Positions 1 to 14,000 of a stretch of DNA of 64,000 nucleotides are shown here, piece by piece. This DNA comes from Parelaphostrongylus tenuis (taxonomy: Eukaryota; Nematoda; Chromadorea; Rhabditida; Metastrongylidae). A program made the position numbers and the translations under genes. The DNA is taken from assembly GCA_019055375.1 (NCBI GenBank), contig JAHQIW010001340.1:372001-436000 (forward strand), written 5' to 3'. The first letter of the stretch is position 1. Each line of letters opens with the position of its first letter. The notes beneath the pieces were generated by a model. That model was not told the origin of the DNA. It made no database searches and saw only the letters and a program-made list of their open reading frames with translations.

Positions 1-1
1 T

Positions 2-266
2 ACTGTCTCTTTACATATTTTGGTGACAATTCGGACGTTGAAAGCCAAGAGACTCGGACACCTTTTCTTCAGTGAACGTGTTGGATCAAGTATGAAGTTT
101 TGTTTCCTGAAGGAAACGTCGGCTTCAGCTTGCTGGCTACAAAGAGGTCAAGGGATTGGTGAGTTGAATGTACAGGTAAGGAAACAACATGACTGAACTT
201 CTGTTGCTAACCTTTTTCCACTGCGCAATACGCGCGCTTACGATGTACTCTTTTGCTTTCCAGTAA
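2..266 (+). CDS. 3' end of an unrecognised gene entering from the left edge
   Basis: An open frame runs from base 2 to 175 (58 codons) and meets a strong splice donor, TACAG|GTAAGG. An 88-base intron follows, ending in TTTCCAG at 263. The donor is in phase 0, so the next exon opens directly with TAA (264-266) and the protein would end ...GELNVQ. The visible residues include HLFFSERVGSS and KETSASACWLQRGQG; I do not recognise the family. The start lies outside the window. The gene converges tail to tail with the '-' strand otopetrin-like gene. Seen: frame, donor, acceptor and in-phase stop. Inferred: that this is a real gene end and not chance. Confidence 0.5.
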
Positions 267-475
267 CTGCGATGAAATATTTCACTGATTTGAGTTATGA
301 TAGCTGTTCTTTTGAGTTCTTCGTGATTATTGCAATTGGAAACTCTTCTGAAGAAGTCTTTTGCAGTTGTTTATTAGCAGCCATGTTATATACGTGGCGG
401 ACGGATTTACCCTCAACTTTTCTCTCTTTGCTTGCAAGTTCTTGGTGGCAGCGACGATAAAATTTACTCTTTGTT

Positions 476-571
476 CTAAAAATCGGTGTATTCTAAGAGG
501 ATTTTCATTATTTCGTCAAATGCGTTGTAGATCTCCATCGGAGCTCCAAACGAGGTCAGTAAGGGATTGTG
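476..571 (-). CDS. Candidate terminal exon of the '-' strand gene
   Basis: On the minus strand an ACATTTTAG acceptor is followed by 31 sense codons and TAG, in phase 0, with residues such as FGAPMEIYNAFDEIMKILLEY. The phase matches the phase-0 donor of the otopetrin-like exon at 2071, and the stop lies about 200 bp from the stop of the convergent '+' gene. The peptide does not clearly match the usual otopetrin C-terminus, so assignment to that gene is only positional. Confidence 0.25.
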   Translation of the reverse strand, partial: HNPLLTSFGAPMEIYNAFDEIMKILLEYTDF

Positions 572-1861
572 CTAAAATGTTTTTTTCCTCAAACGACTTG
601 CCTCTTCCTTCTAAACTATAAGAATACTTTCTTAGAATATGCGATTGAACCAAAATTTGTAATTTCGGAGAAGTTGATCGGATTCAGTGTGCAATGGTGG
701 TTGCGGAAATGTAAAGTCAGCAGATACCTTCTATGTGGACGTGATCAATCTCCATTTTGGTGACCCTATTTTTGAAGGCAATTTTTTTGATAATGCTTGA
801 AACAAATGGTTATTTTACTCTTCATTTTCGCCTTTGTATTCCAGCGACACAGACTTCAGCAAAAAGAATCAAAAGAATGACTTTTTGTTGCAAAACTATT
901 TCTCTTCCTAGAGTCATAGAATGCTACAAAGGTTAATGGTTGGCGGTAGCGTATGCCTCTAACATTTTTTAACTTAGCGCTTTATTTGATCCGTCATCAG
1001 AGTTTTTTTTTCCATTGTGCGGATCCCAGTACTTCTAGCAGTCAATCCGTTCTTCTTCTTCTTCTTGAACAGCGTAGATTACTGACTGAGCAAATCTTCT
1101 AGCAATTTTGAGGATAGCCTTGCTGTGGATTCCATAGGACGTTGATGACTGCTGGAGAAAAGTGGGAGGTGGAACTCGGTTCAACGTGGGCCGTGACCAA
1201 CATCGCAACCACTCGGCCCGGCGCACCGATAATCTCTAACATGGAAGAAAAAGGCGCAGTACACCAAACCGTGTATTATAATGTCATTTGACTTCACGTG
1301 CGAGCAATAGCAATATGTGTACGAAAGTCTACACAAGCCTTTGAAGACAGTTCGTGAAGCAAGCCTTTTTTCACTCAAAATAATGACCTTTCTTTGAATT
1401 GCAACACGTAGTTCTTCTTGCTATTGGCCTGTTGTTGGAGGGCGACGTAAAACCTCTTGTAATTTGCTGCTTTTTTTTGATAGCCCGGAGACTCATATCA
1501 AAAGGGTCAGTTTAATTTTTGTAAGTAAAGAGCAAGAAACCGTCTTTGCAGCGTACCATGGAAGGGCTGTCTTCAAGATATTCAAATGGAATAATACCAT
1601 GCAACTCGGGTTCTGAAAATCCCCCACAAATCGTTTTACTGTCCAGCGAGATAGTCAACCTTTTACTTCGTGTGATAACGAGATGGGTTTCTTATGGTCA
1701 AAACTACTTGCTTCTTCTTTAGAGTCCCATAGGAGCCTCAATGGAGAATTTGTCAAATTAAGGCGTCGATCCATACTTGATGGAGATTATTTTGCTCTCG
1801 GCACAAATTTCTATCAGAGCGGTGGCGATTCCTCGCGTTATTAAACTACGCTTAGAAATGG
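572..1861. other. Intergenic or intronic sequence around the first SINE-B
   Basis: Apart from the SINE-B copy I see no supported gene here. A minus-strand acceptor (1912, CACTGCAG) followed by 16 codons and TAA at 1862 is in phase with the 2071 exon. It would give a shortened otopetrin C-terminus; this is recorded as an alternative ending only. Confidence 0.3.
1016..1235 (-). repeat. SINE-B copy (tRNA-derived)
   Basis: Read on the minus strand, a tRNA-like head (GGCCGAGTGGTTGCGATG, then a B-box-like TTGAACCGAGTTC) leads to a tail ending GACTGCTAGAAGTACTGGG. The same head and tail recur near 9338, 11262, 32789 and 43645. A TTCTTC run lies inside the copy. Confidence 0.6.
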
Positions 1862-2070
1862 TTATATAGGAATCCTTTTGAGTCTATATAGTTTTGCTTC
1901 CACATCAGCCTTCTGCAGTGCATTGAAATTTCATATGAACACTCTCCATCACCTTAAGGCAAAAAAAACATGTAGGATCAGCATATCCTCTCTAACATCA
2001 CTTTCTTTCATCCTTATGATTGGAAAATATCTACTTTTAATCCGAGAGGAAATCTATTTGCAAGTAATAC

Positions 2071-5000
2071 CTGGTCTTTTAATAGCTGGTAGTTTCGTTT
2101 TTCCACGTAGATCAATTCCCTAAGCTGATAGATAGCCATTACGCAACCAATTGTCGCAATAATGTACTGCAATTAGTTATGTAATATGTGAATATGGGTA
2201 CAATCTGTTTACAAGTAAAGTGAAATTTCTCGTAGTTTTCAAATTGTGAAAAAGAGGAATTTAAAAGTTTATCTTGGAACCGTTGCAGCAGGTCAGACCA
2301 TGCGTCCTAAAGAGTGTGGTATGCGGGTTCGAGTTCCGACTAACGCAAAAATATTGCAGATCACTCTACATCAAAAGATATACATCACATCTTACTATCG
2401 CTAAAAGCGGTCAAATAAAAAGATTTTCTGTTTGATCACTCAATATATAATCTCTAGTTGCAGACTGATCTTTCAGCTTCTGACATAATGTACATACTAC
2501 CGAGGTCCACTTCAGGCAAAAACAACCTCAAAACAAACACATATTGCAGAGCCGAGTGTTACTCGTTTTTCTTATTACTTTTTTGATACTCGTTTGACCT
2601 CCCGTCTTTTGACTCCCTTTCAATTTTGCAGCCGTGTCGTTCGTTATGCTCATTTTCGCACAGAAATGCAGGCTAAAAAAGTGACCCCATTCATTGTAAA
2701 CATCGGTCTTTTCTGATTTCATCAATTGATTTTTCACTCGTATTTGGCCTTGCTTTGTAGCTAAAGCTTTATATTATGGGAGAAGTGGCACCAGTGCGTT
2801 ACAGAAGACATTTATATTTGACATAGACGCTCACTCAAGTATGATTCCATTCCAGTTGCTTAACTATCCCAGAGGGTTAGAGAAGAGCCTCCCAAGCTGG
2901 CGTAATGTCGCCAGATCTTTGGTTCAAACCAAGGGCAACACCGCCATATAACTCGGGTTATTGAGTTTATGGAAAAAACTCTGTCTATTGAACGCACCAT
3001 ATTAGAGTAATAATGATCAGTTCACATTTGACATAGACATCAAATTTCTGAGGGCCGATGGAAATGATACAAACCATCTTTGATTACACGCAGTACCATA
3101 ATGAATTAGCCGATGATGGAACTAGGAAACTCTATAAATAAAAATTATCGTTTTTGCTGTTCTCCCTATCTAAAACGAAATACGACTTTTGGACTGAGGA
3201 GACGATAATCCAAGCCTCTCTGGAAATTCGTTACAACGGCAACATCACTTAGTCAGAGCTTCCATTGAAAATTCCTACTCTTTCAACTCCTCTCTCAACA
3301 TCTACTTAGTTCTTCTAAACCACAGCATTTGGCGCACGGTGTTCTCTCATTGTGGTTATCAAGATGATTTTGTACTGAGTTTTTATAGCACAGTCATCAA
3401 TTCCTCGATAGAGGATCCTGAAATGTTACTCTGGAACAACTGAAAAGGCCTTTTGCATCCACTTGCTCAGCAGACGAGTGATCACTTCAATCCCACATTC
3501 GTTGCCTCGCACCACGCATTCTAAGACGTACACTTTCTTGAATTCCCACTGAACTGATCGCTTATCCTCTACAGAATGATCTCAACGAACAGTTCACAGT
3601 TGTGATCTGTCCTAACCCATATAGAAGAACATAAGAAAAACGAATCATAAGTGAGTCATATTCCCACCAATATAATAATCGAATATTGTTCATCAGAAAT
3701 GCTGCTAATGTTTCATGTTTTCATAGCTTTTCATGATCGTCACTGCTTTGTTGTAGCCTATGCCGAGTTTAAACTTTCAGTTCAAATCTTTCTATACTTC
3801 TTGAACTCTAATTCGTGAAAAACCAAAAATTGCAAAAATCATCAGAAGGAAAACAACTCGAGAAGAGCCAACATTGACTGATTATGACATGCACAAGAAA
3901 TTAGAAAACACTAGTCGGAAACGCAGCTACCCATTGATGAAGACCCAGCAAGAAGACAATGACGCTTTGTTAGCTCTATGATCGACGTTCAACGCCACTT
4001 CCAGAGATACAGATGATTCTATCTTTCAACCTTGCGATTTACAGCAAGAGTTAGGTTGATTGAAAAACTCGAATAGCACTCCAGGAACCTATATTGATAC
4101 CTATTTTACACGAATCGTCAGTACAGTTTTCAGTGTGGATCTTATCCCTTCATGCATTCGATTCCTTTTTATCCATCCTCCACAAAGATTTTAAGTGCAG
4201 CTACTACTGCAACTCGAAAATTCCGTCTTATTTATGAATATCATAAAATGCTGATCAATATGAATGTCCTTGCAATCTCAGAGCTAACCAAGCCAGAGAG
4301 TCCCTTGATCGCTGAGCTGATTGTTTGCAAGAATGATCGCACAGGGGAACATACTAGGACCTCCTTTCCTAATACACCACATCAGTAACTACTGAACAGT
4401 CTCGCACCTCACCTTCTCCTGCATCTCGACCTTTATATAGTAATCAGTTGATTGACAACTAGTTAAAGCGATTAGAAGTGCATTCCTTCTGAGAACATTT
4501 CTGATTTTGGTGTCACTTGAGGAAGTTATGAGTTATAGCAGTTTCAATGAGTTCTTAAACTATGCAGCTAATATTGACGAAAATTAGTCTCTCACCTGCG
4601 AAATATCTGTAAGTGCATATGCGTACGCAGCATTTCTACTTTTTCCGAGTATAGAGTAGCCATAATATACCGCCATGGAAGTGAAAGTCGCTGCTAAGAA
4701 GGCTAATCCGAGAAATAGGCCTGAAAATGAATCGATCTCTTGAGTACTCTGATTTCGGTTTTGCTGAAATTCTCACCTGTGGTTGTTTTTGAGCAGTCAA
4801 CTCGAATACGATGTTTACGCTTTACATATTCGGTTCCATGGCCACACTTGCCGATATTCCTCCAAACGATATACATCACAACAGCGGCTATCAAAGAATA
4901 CTCGACGATAGCCGTAAACATGACTTCGGAAAGGCTACCTACAACAATATTCACCACTACCGCTCTTATCATGTGACAGCTCTGTATCACACATATCAAG

Positions 5001-8000
5001 CTGTGAGGATTTCAGCATTTCTTCCGTTCTATTTACTTCCACGACATCATCATTCAAAAGGTCCTCAAACCTTTTGCGTCTGGATTTGCCTGCTACTTGA
5101 AAGTTATTTTCTTACTATAGATGTTGTTGTGTGCTGATAGAGGCGGCTCGCGTTGGAGTACTGGGATAGTTGCTTTATAGCGTTCCTACTTGAACTGGAG
5201 GAAGTGAACTTTCCTACATAGGTGTGGTATCAATTTCCTTATCCCGTGAGTAGAGCGGGCTGGTTTCGTTGGAGAATGAACAGGGTCACTGCCACTGCGT
5301 TGCCTGCCCCTACATTTGATAATAATTGGTTATAATTGTCACACAGTTTCTAAGCAGGGCACAATGCAACTTTCACAAAGACGATCTGAAGGCAATGCAC
5401 AATAATGGGAGAACACATCTATACAGCCTACCTTAACGTTGCAGTTTTCACTTAATTCACTTGATTCCTATGTGAGTAAGGAAATTCCACTCGAAAGGAT
5501 GTAATGTAATAGAAGTCAGCGAGCTCTCGATAATCGGCTGACAAGGTAAACAGCTGTTCAAAGAATTATCTGCACGTACTCCTGGCTCCTCGGCCGCACA
5601 CAAATCAAAAATATGTCAGTTTACCGTTTTTTTTTGTCGCTTCCAAGGGTAAAACAGTGAAACTTGCTCTGAGAAAGAATTGAAAAGTGTCTTATTTGGA
5701 TCGCCGCGGAAAAATTAATAGCTCTAATTTGATAGCGCAAAGAGCCAAGGATTTGGCTTCTACGTCATCTGGGAGTGGTCGGTTGATTTTCTTTCCTACT
5801 TTTGCTTTTGATTTCGGCTTAACGTCATCTGCGAATCAACTAGTAGTAAGCCCGACCAAGGATCGTCGTCTAAGCCCATTCCTTGGAAATGACATCATGA
5901 AAACCTGAAGAAGCCCTTGCAAGGTTACGTCAAGAAACCGAAGAATATTATACGCACGACCAGCAATAAACCATCTGGAAGGTATAAGTGCTGGGGTCCG
6001 CACAACTAGTGAAGACGGAGTCTCTAAGTATCTAAGAAGAGCCAATAGTGAGCAGCCATTGCACTGTGTCATGTAACCCGTTTCGGACGACGTGTACTTC
6101 TAGAGATGCACGAATTTCTAAAGCTCAATTCCAATGAACAAAGGTTTTCTCCTAGACTTTTGACAAATGCTCGAAAGTTTGTTGCTCGTCGATTTTGATA
6201 CTGTGCTTGGTTTGGAAGTGCATTCTTAAGGTGTTAATGCAGCAGCGAAAAAAAAATCTTGTGGCATGATATAGCGGCTTTTCAAAGCTTCATGACGACA
6301 GTACGGAAGGAAAATCGAAGCTGATACAATTTTTCGATAATCTTGATACAAGAAGTCTAGAGAATATTTCAAAGCTGGAAATGAATATTGCAGCAGATGA
6401 CAAAATCTTGCCTCTTCAAAGTGGCATCGAAGTCGCTGCGCGCAGCGCGATAGAGAGAAGCGGTGTTGTCATAATTCATTTAGAAGAATGTTTTCGTTTC
6501 GAGACAGATGCATATCTCTTTCGATACCCTAATTTCAAGCGTTTATATAGGCCTCACTCAAAACAACTATATCATAGTAATATGATAGCATGTTTTGAGC
6601 CGGTTGTTATGAGGTCTGATATGGATGTATTTAGAATGCTAGACAGGCAACCGTTTCACAGCAATGTTGGGGATTTTGTCACCTGACTTGTGGTGATATA
6701 TGAAACGGCGCCGGCTCCCCTATATAGGGGTAGATCCCCCTAGGATAGGTTGAACCGAAGGAGACTGTGCTAGTGAGGACTCCGGATGGGCGAGACAGGC
6801 GTGTGTCTAGCGCTGTATAAGTGCCCATATCAGACCTCATGATAAGAGGCTCAAACCATGTTATCACGTTATCTCTTCCAATGATTTGATATTCCACAAT
6901 TTTCTCTTTGGAATTGCTTCTGATGCGTAAACTCTGAATGCAAAACGTAATATTATTCTCGCACTATGAAAACTTTTCCACAAATAAACGTGATAAACGC
7001 GGTTTCAAAATAAACATTTTTCAAGCGGTTGAACAATTAATAAAACTTATTTGAAAGGCCATTTACGAACCTAGGCGTGCTGAAGCTGAACTTATGCTTA
7101 TTCTTGCTATTTCGGCGCATTCACAAAGCTCTTTCAAAAATTGGAGACGCTTCGAAATCACTAAGATTTAAGCTATCGAATTGATACTGGAAGTCTAAGA
7201 AAAGCCAAAAAAGCTCCGGCCTAATAGGGTTAATAAGCTCATAACATGTCTCGGGCTCTGTACTAAACTGAATTAGTCTCCCACCACTCCCAGATGGAAC
7301 TAGCATCAGACTCATCTTGAAAAGTTACTTCGACCCGTTCAACCTATAGCCGTTACAGCATGGTTATCCCAAGGTTGCCAAGTAATCATTTTTGAGCCAC
7401 GTATGTCATGTGATCTATTAAAATGGGCCGACTTGTAGAGCACGATACACGTGTTTCGACCTTGCGATCACGTCAGTCGGGCAGTTACACATTCATATCT
7501 TTTGCCAATCCTGTGTGGGTGCTCCGGTCCCCGCACTAAGAGTTGGCGACGTGGATTGTTCCACACTCTACGTCCGGTGAAATTATCACCGAACACGGAA
7601 TGTTGTACACTCGATTTCTCCTGGCTAGTATACTTATATATGATATCCCAAGTTTTAGTAAGAATCGGATCGTTCAGAATTCAACGACATTAACGAAGAA
7701 GACCAAAAATCTCCGAAAAGTGGCCGAGTCTATGAGCAAGCTCAAAAATTTTGTAAGTTACGGGAATGAGAAAACGAAATGAATAAAAAATAACTCGTTA
7801 ATTTTTTTTCAAAGGGTATTTTTTATTCAGTTGGACATTATTTGATAATACTTATTTTCATTATACTTCATCTGCATCATCAATTTCTCGATAGAGGATT
7901 CTGGTGTTGGCGTTCATTATTATTACCATTATCGTTCTAGATTTCAACATGCTAGAACGATCCTGAGACTTCAACAGCTTACCCGAGCCCGTCTCACTCA

Positions 8001-11000
8001 ATATGGCCTTATCGGGATTCGTTGGCGGTCAAGGAGATTGAATCCATTATTTTTTTTTCTCGTAAAGAATGATTGCCTACGAGTAGTCTGGTGACCTTCG
8101 CATTAGCGACTGTGTGCTCACTCTGGCCTGTTGAACTCATCTAGAGTAAAATAATGGGCTCAATCAGGCTCGAATAATGGCGATACTGCCGAAACGTACG
8201 TAAACCACGAACGTAACGTAACGTATCAACATTGATAAAAATTGAAACACACTTACAGACTAAATATTGAATGTTCAAAATGCGAAGTTATGAAAAAAAG
8301 TCGATTGAGAGGTTATGAGCCCTTCAGAGGCCCCCTGACAACCCTCCACCCTAATGATAACGTTCGCGACTTCCGCAGAATTGACGTGCAAGATGCATAT
8401 AAACAACTATACACCTGCATGCATGCATGCATTATATATATATATATAATATATATATATATTATATATAGTGTCAACGACATGTCATCGTCGAACTCTA
8501 AATACAGGGACACTGCCCCTGATTCCATCCAAGTCTTATTGCAAGCGCAAGGCCACTTTTTGCGTTCAATCGCCATCCATCAACAAAAACTTTTCAAGTA
8601 CTATCTTGCACTCCACTAAAGAGTTCACATCCTTTCATGCTATTCTGTTATTCTTTTTTCTTATGAGATAACTGTCCATTACTGTTATCCTCGGATAGTT
8701 ACATTGTACATTCATAAAGAAGACTCAGAATAATTGAGCTAAAACGACTACTACGTCTCCAGCTAAGCTTTCCAACTTAATCCAAAAAGTCAAAAATTCA
8801 GATTTCCATTTAATACAAAGTATCAAAAAACATTAATTGAAGTATTCTCCGTCTGCTTGGATGCAATTTCGCCAACGCTCTGGCAACGAATCATTTCCGC
8901 GCTCATAAAACTCATTCAATGATTGCTTATCAATCAATTTCACACGGTCTTCTGGATTTTGGTCAATAGACCAATCAGTATCTCCATTGATAAACTTTGT
9001 CAGCCAATCATCCGCCATAGTTCTACCCACAACTTGGTGTCCTTTCGCACGATTGATGTTTCAAATGCAATTTGAAAATTGCGCCCAATTGAAACTCGTA
9101 AAGCAGTAAGTTGCGAATTACTTCCCGTGACGGCTCCATTGTTGGACAAGTATGTGCAAAAATATACCAAACGATGCGCAAGAAAATTCTGCACAAGATA
9201 GGTGAAAGCAAAATTTATTTTTGTGGAAAAATTTTTGTTTTCTGGATCAAGTTCGGAAACTTAGTTGGAGACTGATCCATGTACACTGGCGCACGCATGA
9301 ACTGCTGAATAATTTATGCACTATAAAACGAGCTTTAGGAGCGCCGTAGCTGAGTGGTTGTGATTCTCGTCAAGCGCGCGTGAGGTAACCCCCCTCTCCC
9401 TTCCCCCAGCACTCTCCGGCAGTCAACAACAAGGGCTCTATGGAACGCCACAGGCATGCTATCCTTGCCAAGAAGGGGACAATAAAAAGAATTGAATGCT
9501 AAAAGTACTGTAATTCATACAGCAAAAGAAGAACACTGTAAAGACGGATCAATAAAGTGCCTAAAGTAAAAAAAAGAACGAGCTTTTAGCTGCTTCAATA
9601 AATTGATGTTTCCCCAGCGAATTCACGCGACTCCCTTTCAGTACTGAACTTGCAATGTATAGTATGATCATTCACTTTCAATGGAACCTAAGGTTTCTCC
9701 ATGGCCAAGAAATGTAAGAAATAATTAAGCGATGATACCACTGAAGCTTATCCTAAATGATGGTCCACACAAAGAGCATACGTATGAGTCATTTTCCTTG
9801 ACGTGCGTGGTGTGTTGAGCTATCACAGTTTTGTCGCTTTAAATTTCTTATATCTTCAAGAAAAGAACCCATAGGAAAAAAAAGGAAAGAACTACTCATA
9901 AATTCGCAGTTACTGAGGAACAACCATGTCTGCTTTTTACAGTTATAGTGTAATCGCAACTTTCATAAAAATGGTTGTGACAACATCTATGTATTAGAAA
10001 AAAAATACTTTGCAAAATTGTCATATTAGGAATATTCTATTATCAGAACAAGTACCTAAAATGCATTCGGCAGCCCGGCAACCGCTGTCAAAGTCAACTT
10101 CCCTATGCGCAAAAGCTTCGTCCATCTCTTCGTTCATAACGGGATTGGACTTATTATTGATGGTTCGGAAGACGCCTCTGAACAAAGAAATGATTGAATG
10201 TAGGCAATGGACGTGGTACTCATAAAAACGTTGCGCGTTTGGGGGGGAACCTAAAATGTGACCACTCTTTAAATGTGACTTCAATTAAAGCTTACTTTTC
10301 CCACTTCTTTCCCAAGAAGGACACGTAGCGCAGTGTTGTTCAGGGCGTAAGGAGGCATATATGACCGAGCACCTTTCATTCAAGCCTTCCATCTTTTCAA
10401 AGTTGCGAATACACATTCGACGCATCAAGAAAAACAAGAAATTTCTAATAAAACACTTTATGGTACCAGTTGGCCCCCGTTCAAAAGGTCTAATACTGTT
10501 ATTCTAACATTTCAACATGATGGAATGCAGCAATCAAGCCCAGGGTATGTTAAATAAATGAAAAACAAGGAAGTATGAGTAAGCATAACTGTATCTCCTT
10601 TTCCATCACGCCCTCTTCCATCAATACGTATCTGATCCACGTCCAGAGGTTTGCTGCAATCAAGTGCATTGTACCGAAGCGAGCAGCTGTGTGGTGACCA
10701 GTTATGGTGAGCTCAAAATGTTATCAAGTTAATCAGTAGCTTTCAACCTATTATTTAAGAGCTGCTAGCTTCCTGAAAGCATCAACCTTCAAACTGTCAG
10801 ATCTGATCTATCACAATAAGAAAGCTTGATAATCTTTTCCAAAGATATTTCTCCATTTGCCTGCTACACGGTGAATAACTCATAGGTTACTGAACGGTTT
10901 TCTCCGTGGTGGTAAGGATGCAAAATGGATACACATATTGAGCATAGTGTCTCTTACAGAGGATGTACAGTTCATTTTTGAAAGGACAGCATAAACGAAG

Positions 11001-14000
11001 GGGAAGATAGCTGATGGGGTCATGATGCACGCTATCAGGATTGAAAATTCGGCACCTTTCTCAAGGCACTGCCGCTGTTCCATATGAGGCTCCCATTCGA
11101 AGATATTTGTGGAAGATGAATGGGATGAAACGAATTGAGTGTGAGAACTGCTAAAATCCACGTTGTATATTGGTGACAGGTTAAGCAAAAAAAAACTATG
11201 AACCGCGTTTGACGTCGAATATAATAGTTGTTTATACAAGCCGTCTTCATATATTAGTGTGCGGATCCCAACACTTTTAGCACTCGATTCACTTCTTTGT
11301 ATGCATTCTCAAAGAATCTCGGAACATGTTGAGTGCTGTGTGAGCTGCTTCATGAAGATTTTTCTAGAGTCGACGCTGCTTCCTGATAAACTGCTTCACT
11401 AGCAACCCTTTCCTACACAATCTTTCCCACCCAACGGAATGAATGTGTTTTCGAAAAGTACCACTGTTGCATGATAAGTCCATAGAAGCTTTGTAGCTAA
11501 CTTGGTTTCACCCTAATCTTTTCAACAGCTACGTCTATTTGAGAATTAGACGACGTTGCCTTGCTACCCAATCTATGTGCTCTCTCTCTCGTCTTCAAGT
11601 TCTTTACTCAAGTCGTTAAGGCAGTGGCACCCGAGAGGGGAAGCATGGTTTGGTCGTTAAAATGTAGATGAGCGACAGACGTCAGTAGATGTGTATTTAA
11701 GTGAGTTATGATAGGAGCATCGTGTTTCAAAGGAATGGTATGGGAATTTCACTTTTCAAAGAGGTGAATTATGTCGGCCACAAATGACAGGCTACGTTGT
11801 TGCGATGTCAAAATTAATTGGAGCCATAAACAACCTTTTCGGGAAGGAATACGTTCATTTGGATACACAGATGCCTCTTCATTGGAAAAAAGGCCTTCTT
11901 CACTAGAAAAAGCTTTTCCCATAAACTAAAAACCTTCCTCACTAGAGAGAACTTTCCCTCAATTTTTATCTGGAATCTAAAATCTTGGCGATTCAAAAAA
12001 TCTGTCTAGACTTATAAAGCTTTTATTTTTGCATCATAGCAATGGAAACAATTTCTGTTGCACACTCACTTTGCTGTTTCTTTGGCTGGGGTCTATGGGT
12101 AGCTTTTCGCTGAATTATTAGTGTTCATTCAATAGCCGAAATCTCGGAAATTTTGATACTGACAGTGGTTCTTTGGGAAGGTATGCATAAAAAGCTGTGA
12201 GAGCTAAAACAATTACGTTTTGCACTTCGAATAGTTAGCTCGTCGCTTAAACATCATAGTCGTTTTGTTTGACAGAGTGAAAAGAGTGAAAAAAAAAAAC
12301 ATTTTGCATTTATAAAACGATAAAACAAAATCCTTTCTACAGTTTTGATATAAATGACACAAAAATTCTCGCTAGATGGAGAAAAAATGTTCAAGTAAAT
12401 GCCGAAAATCGCGCGCCTTTCAGATGGCGTTATACAATGTGATTTCAACTACCGCCTCGAGAAGGAGCGTCATTCTAGAGATAGACGATAATCGTTATTG
12501 ATTTAGAAATCATTTCTTTCGAAAAAAAGAGTCGAAAAAAGAAAGAAAAGAAAGAATGGAAGAAAGATTAGTTGAAAAATTCTTAGACATTTTGTATGAG
12601 AGTTGTACAGAAGGCTTTGTTCCTTCGTTCTGTAGTTACTAACTTATTTGTTTTGCTTTGCAAATAAACCCCTTTATGAGGCTCACGTGACGAGCTAACT
12701 AGTCTGGGGGAGGAACGTGGTCTTCTCTTTACTTTAATCGTGTTCTGTACAAATCTCCTCAGACACTCATTTCAAATACAAACTTGTCGAAGTTTGGGCT
12801 ACTGAATGGCCATCAGTAATTCAGCGAGAAGCCACGCACAGATTTCAGCCAAATAGAACAGAGCAAATAAAGAAAACTGAGTGTAAACATAATATTATTT
12901 CCTCTGCTGTAACGGAATAAAAAGACCATTTAGAAGTCAAACACATTCTTGGAATCGCCAAGATCTAAGCTTTCGAATAATTGCTAATAACTCGAGGAAA
13001 AGGTTTGCTTGAGCGAGGAATTTGTCCAGAAAATCGTGTATTTGAATGGATACATTCCGTGTCGAAAGGGTTATTGTTTTTTAACGATAACTTTCGGACA
13101 TGGGACATGGGGCATAAGTAATGTCAAGCACATTGAAGTAAAAATTCTGAAATCCTAAAACTAATAGTGAAGTATTTTCAAGAATATTCCGAACGAACGA
13201 TCTAATGCTCGCAGTCGACGAGACAATATGTTTGGAAACTCGATCTACAAGATGACATGAGTTGGCTAGTTACCTTAGAGTTGCAAAAAATGATGTGCAT
13301 CTGGGTGAAAATGAACATTATTGCACAAGCATCAAGGGAAAGGGAGAGCGACGGGCAGCTGGAGTCGGCAGAGCACAGAAACACAAGAAACGAATAGTAC
13401 ACGATGCCAGTCACACCAAAAACTAAAAGTTGTTCCATTGATTTTGTAGTCATCGGCTTACGTTTCGAACTATAATTTATTACTGGTGGACTGAAACAGA
13501 TTCCTCTTTACCAACACATCCAAGTCTCAGGAATAAGCTGCCAGTAGATGGCCCGCAATGAGTGACTTTCCTAACAGTGGCGACAGCTGACGAGACGGAT
13601 GGTTCGTATGTCTTGAACCTCTTCACATGCGTCTAAAAAAACATTTGCATAAAAATTTGAATTTTTTTCAAAGAACTGCAGCAGCGCCGATGAATACTAC
13701 GAAGGCTGCATTTTCTAAGGCGATACAAATTCGTTTATAGTTGCTATTACAAGTGACTGAAGTCTACTTTTGTGCAACTTGTGTACTCTAGATTTTATGT
13801 CTGATAAGGAATTTATGTTAGCTTAGAGTAATATTCCAAATTTCTCGTGTTATACTGCGTTGTTTGCAGTGTCATGATGTTTCTAATATCCCTAGGAGAA
13901 TTGAGAGGTGAACAAAAATACGACCTCAGGCGGGAGTCGAACCCACGTTTCATTCTTACCGGGAACGCGTGCTACACCCGTCTGAGGTCATATTTTTGCT

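Noticed and set aside
2291..2345. tRNA-like word GCGGGTTCGAGTTCC
   Set aside because: No pairing acceptor stem or D arm; insufficient for a tRNA call.
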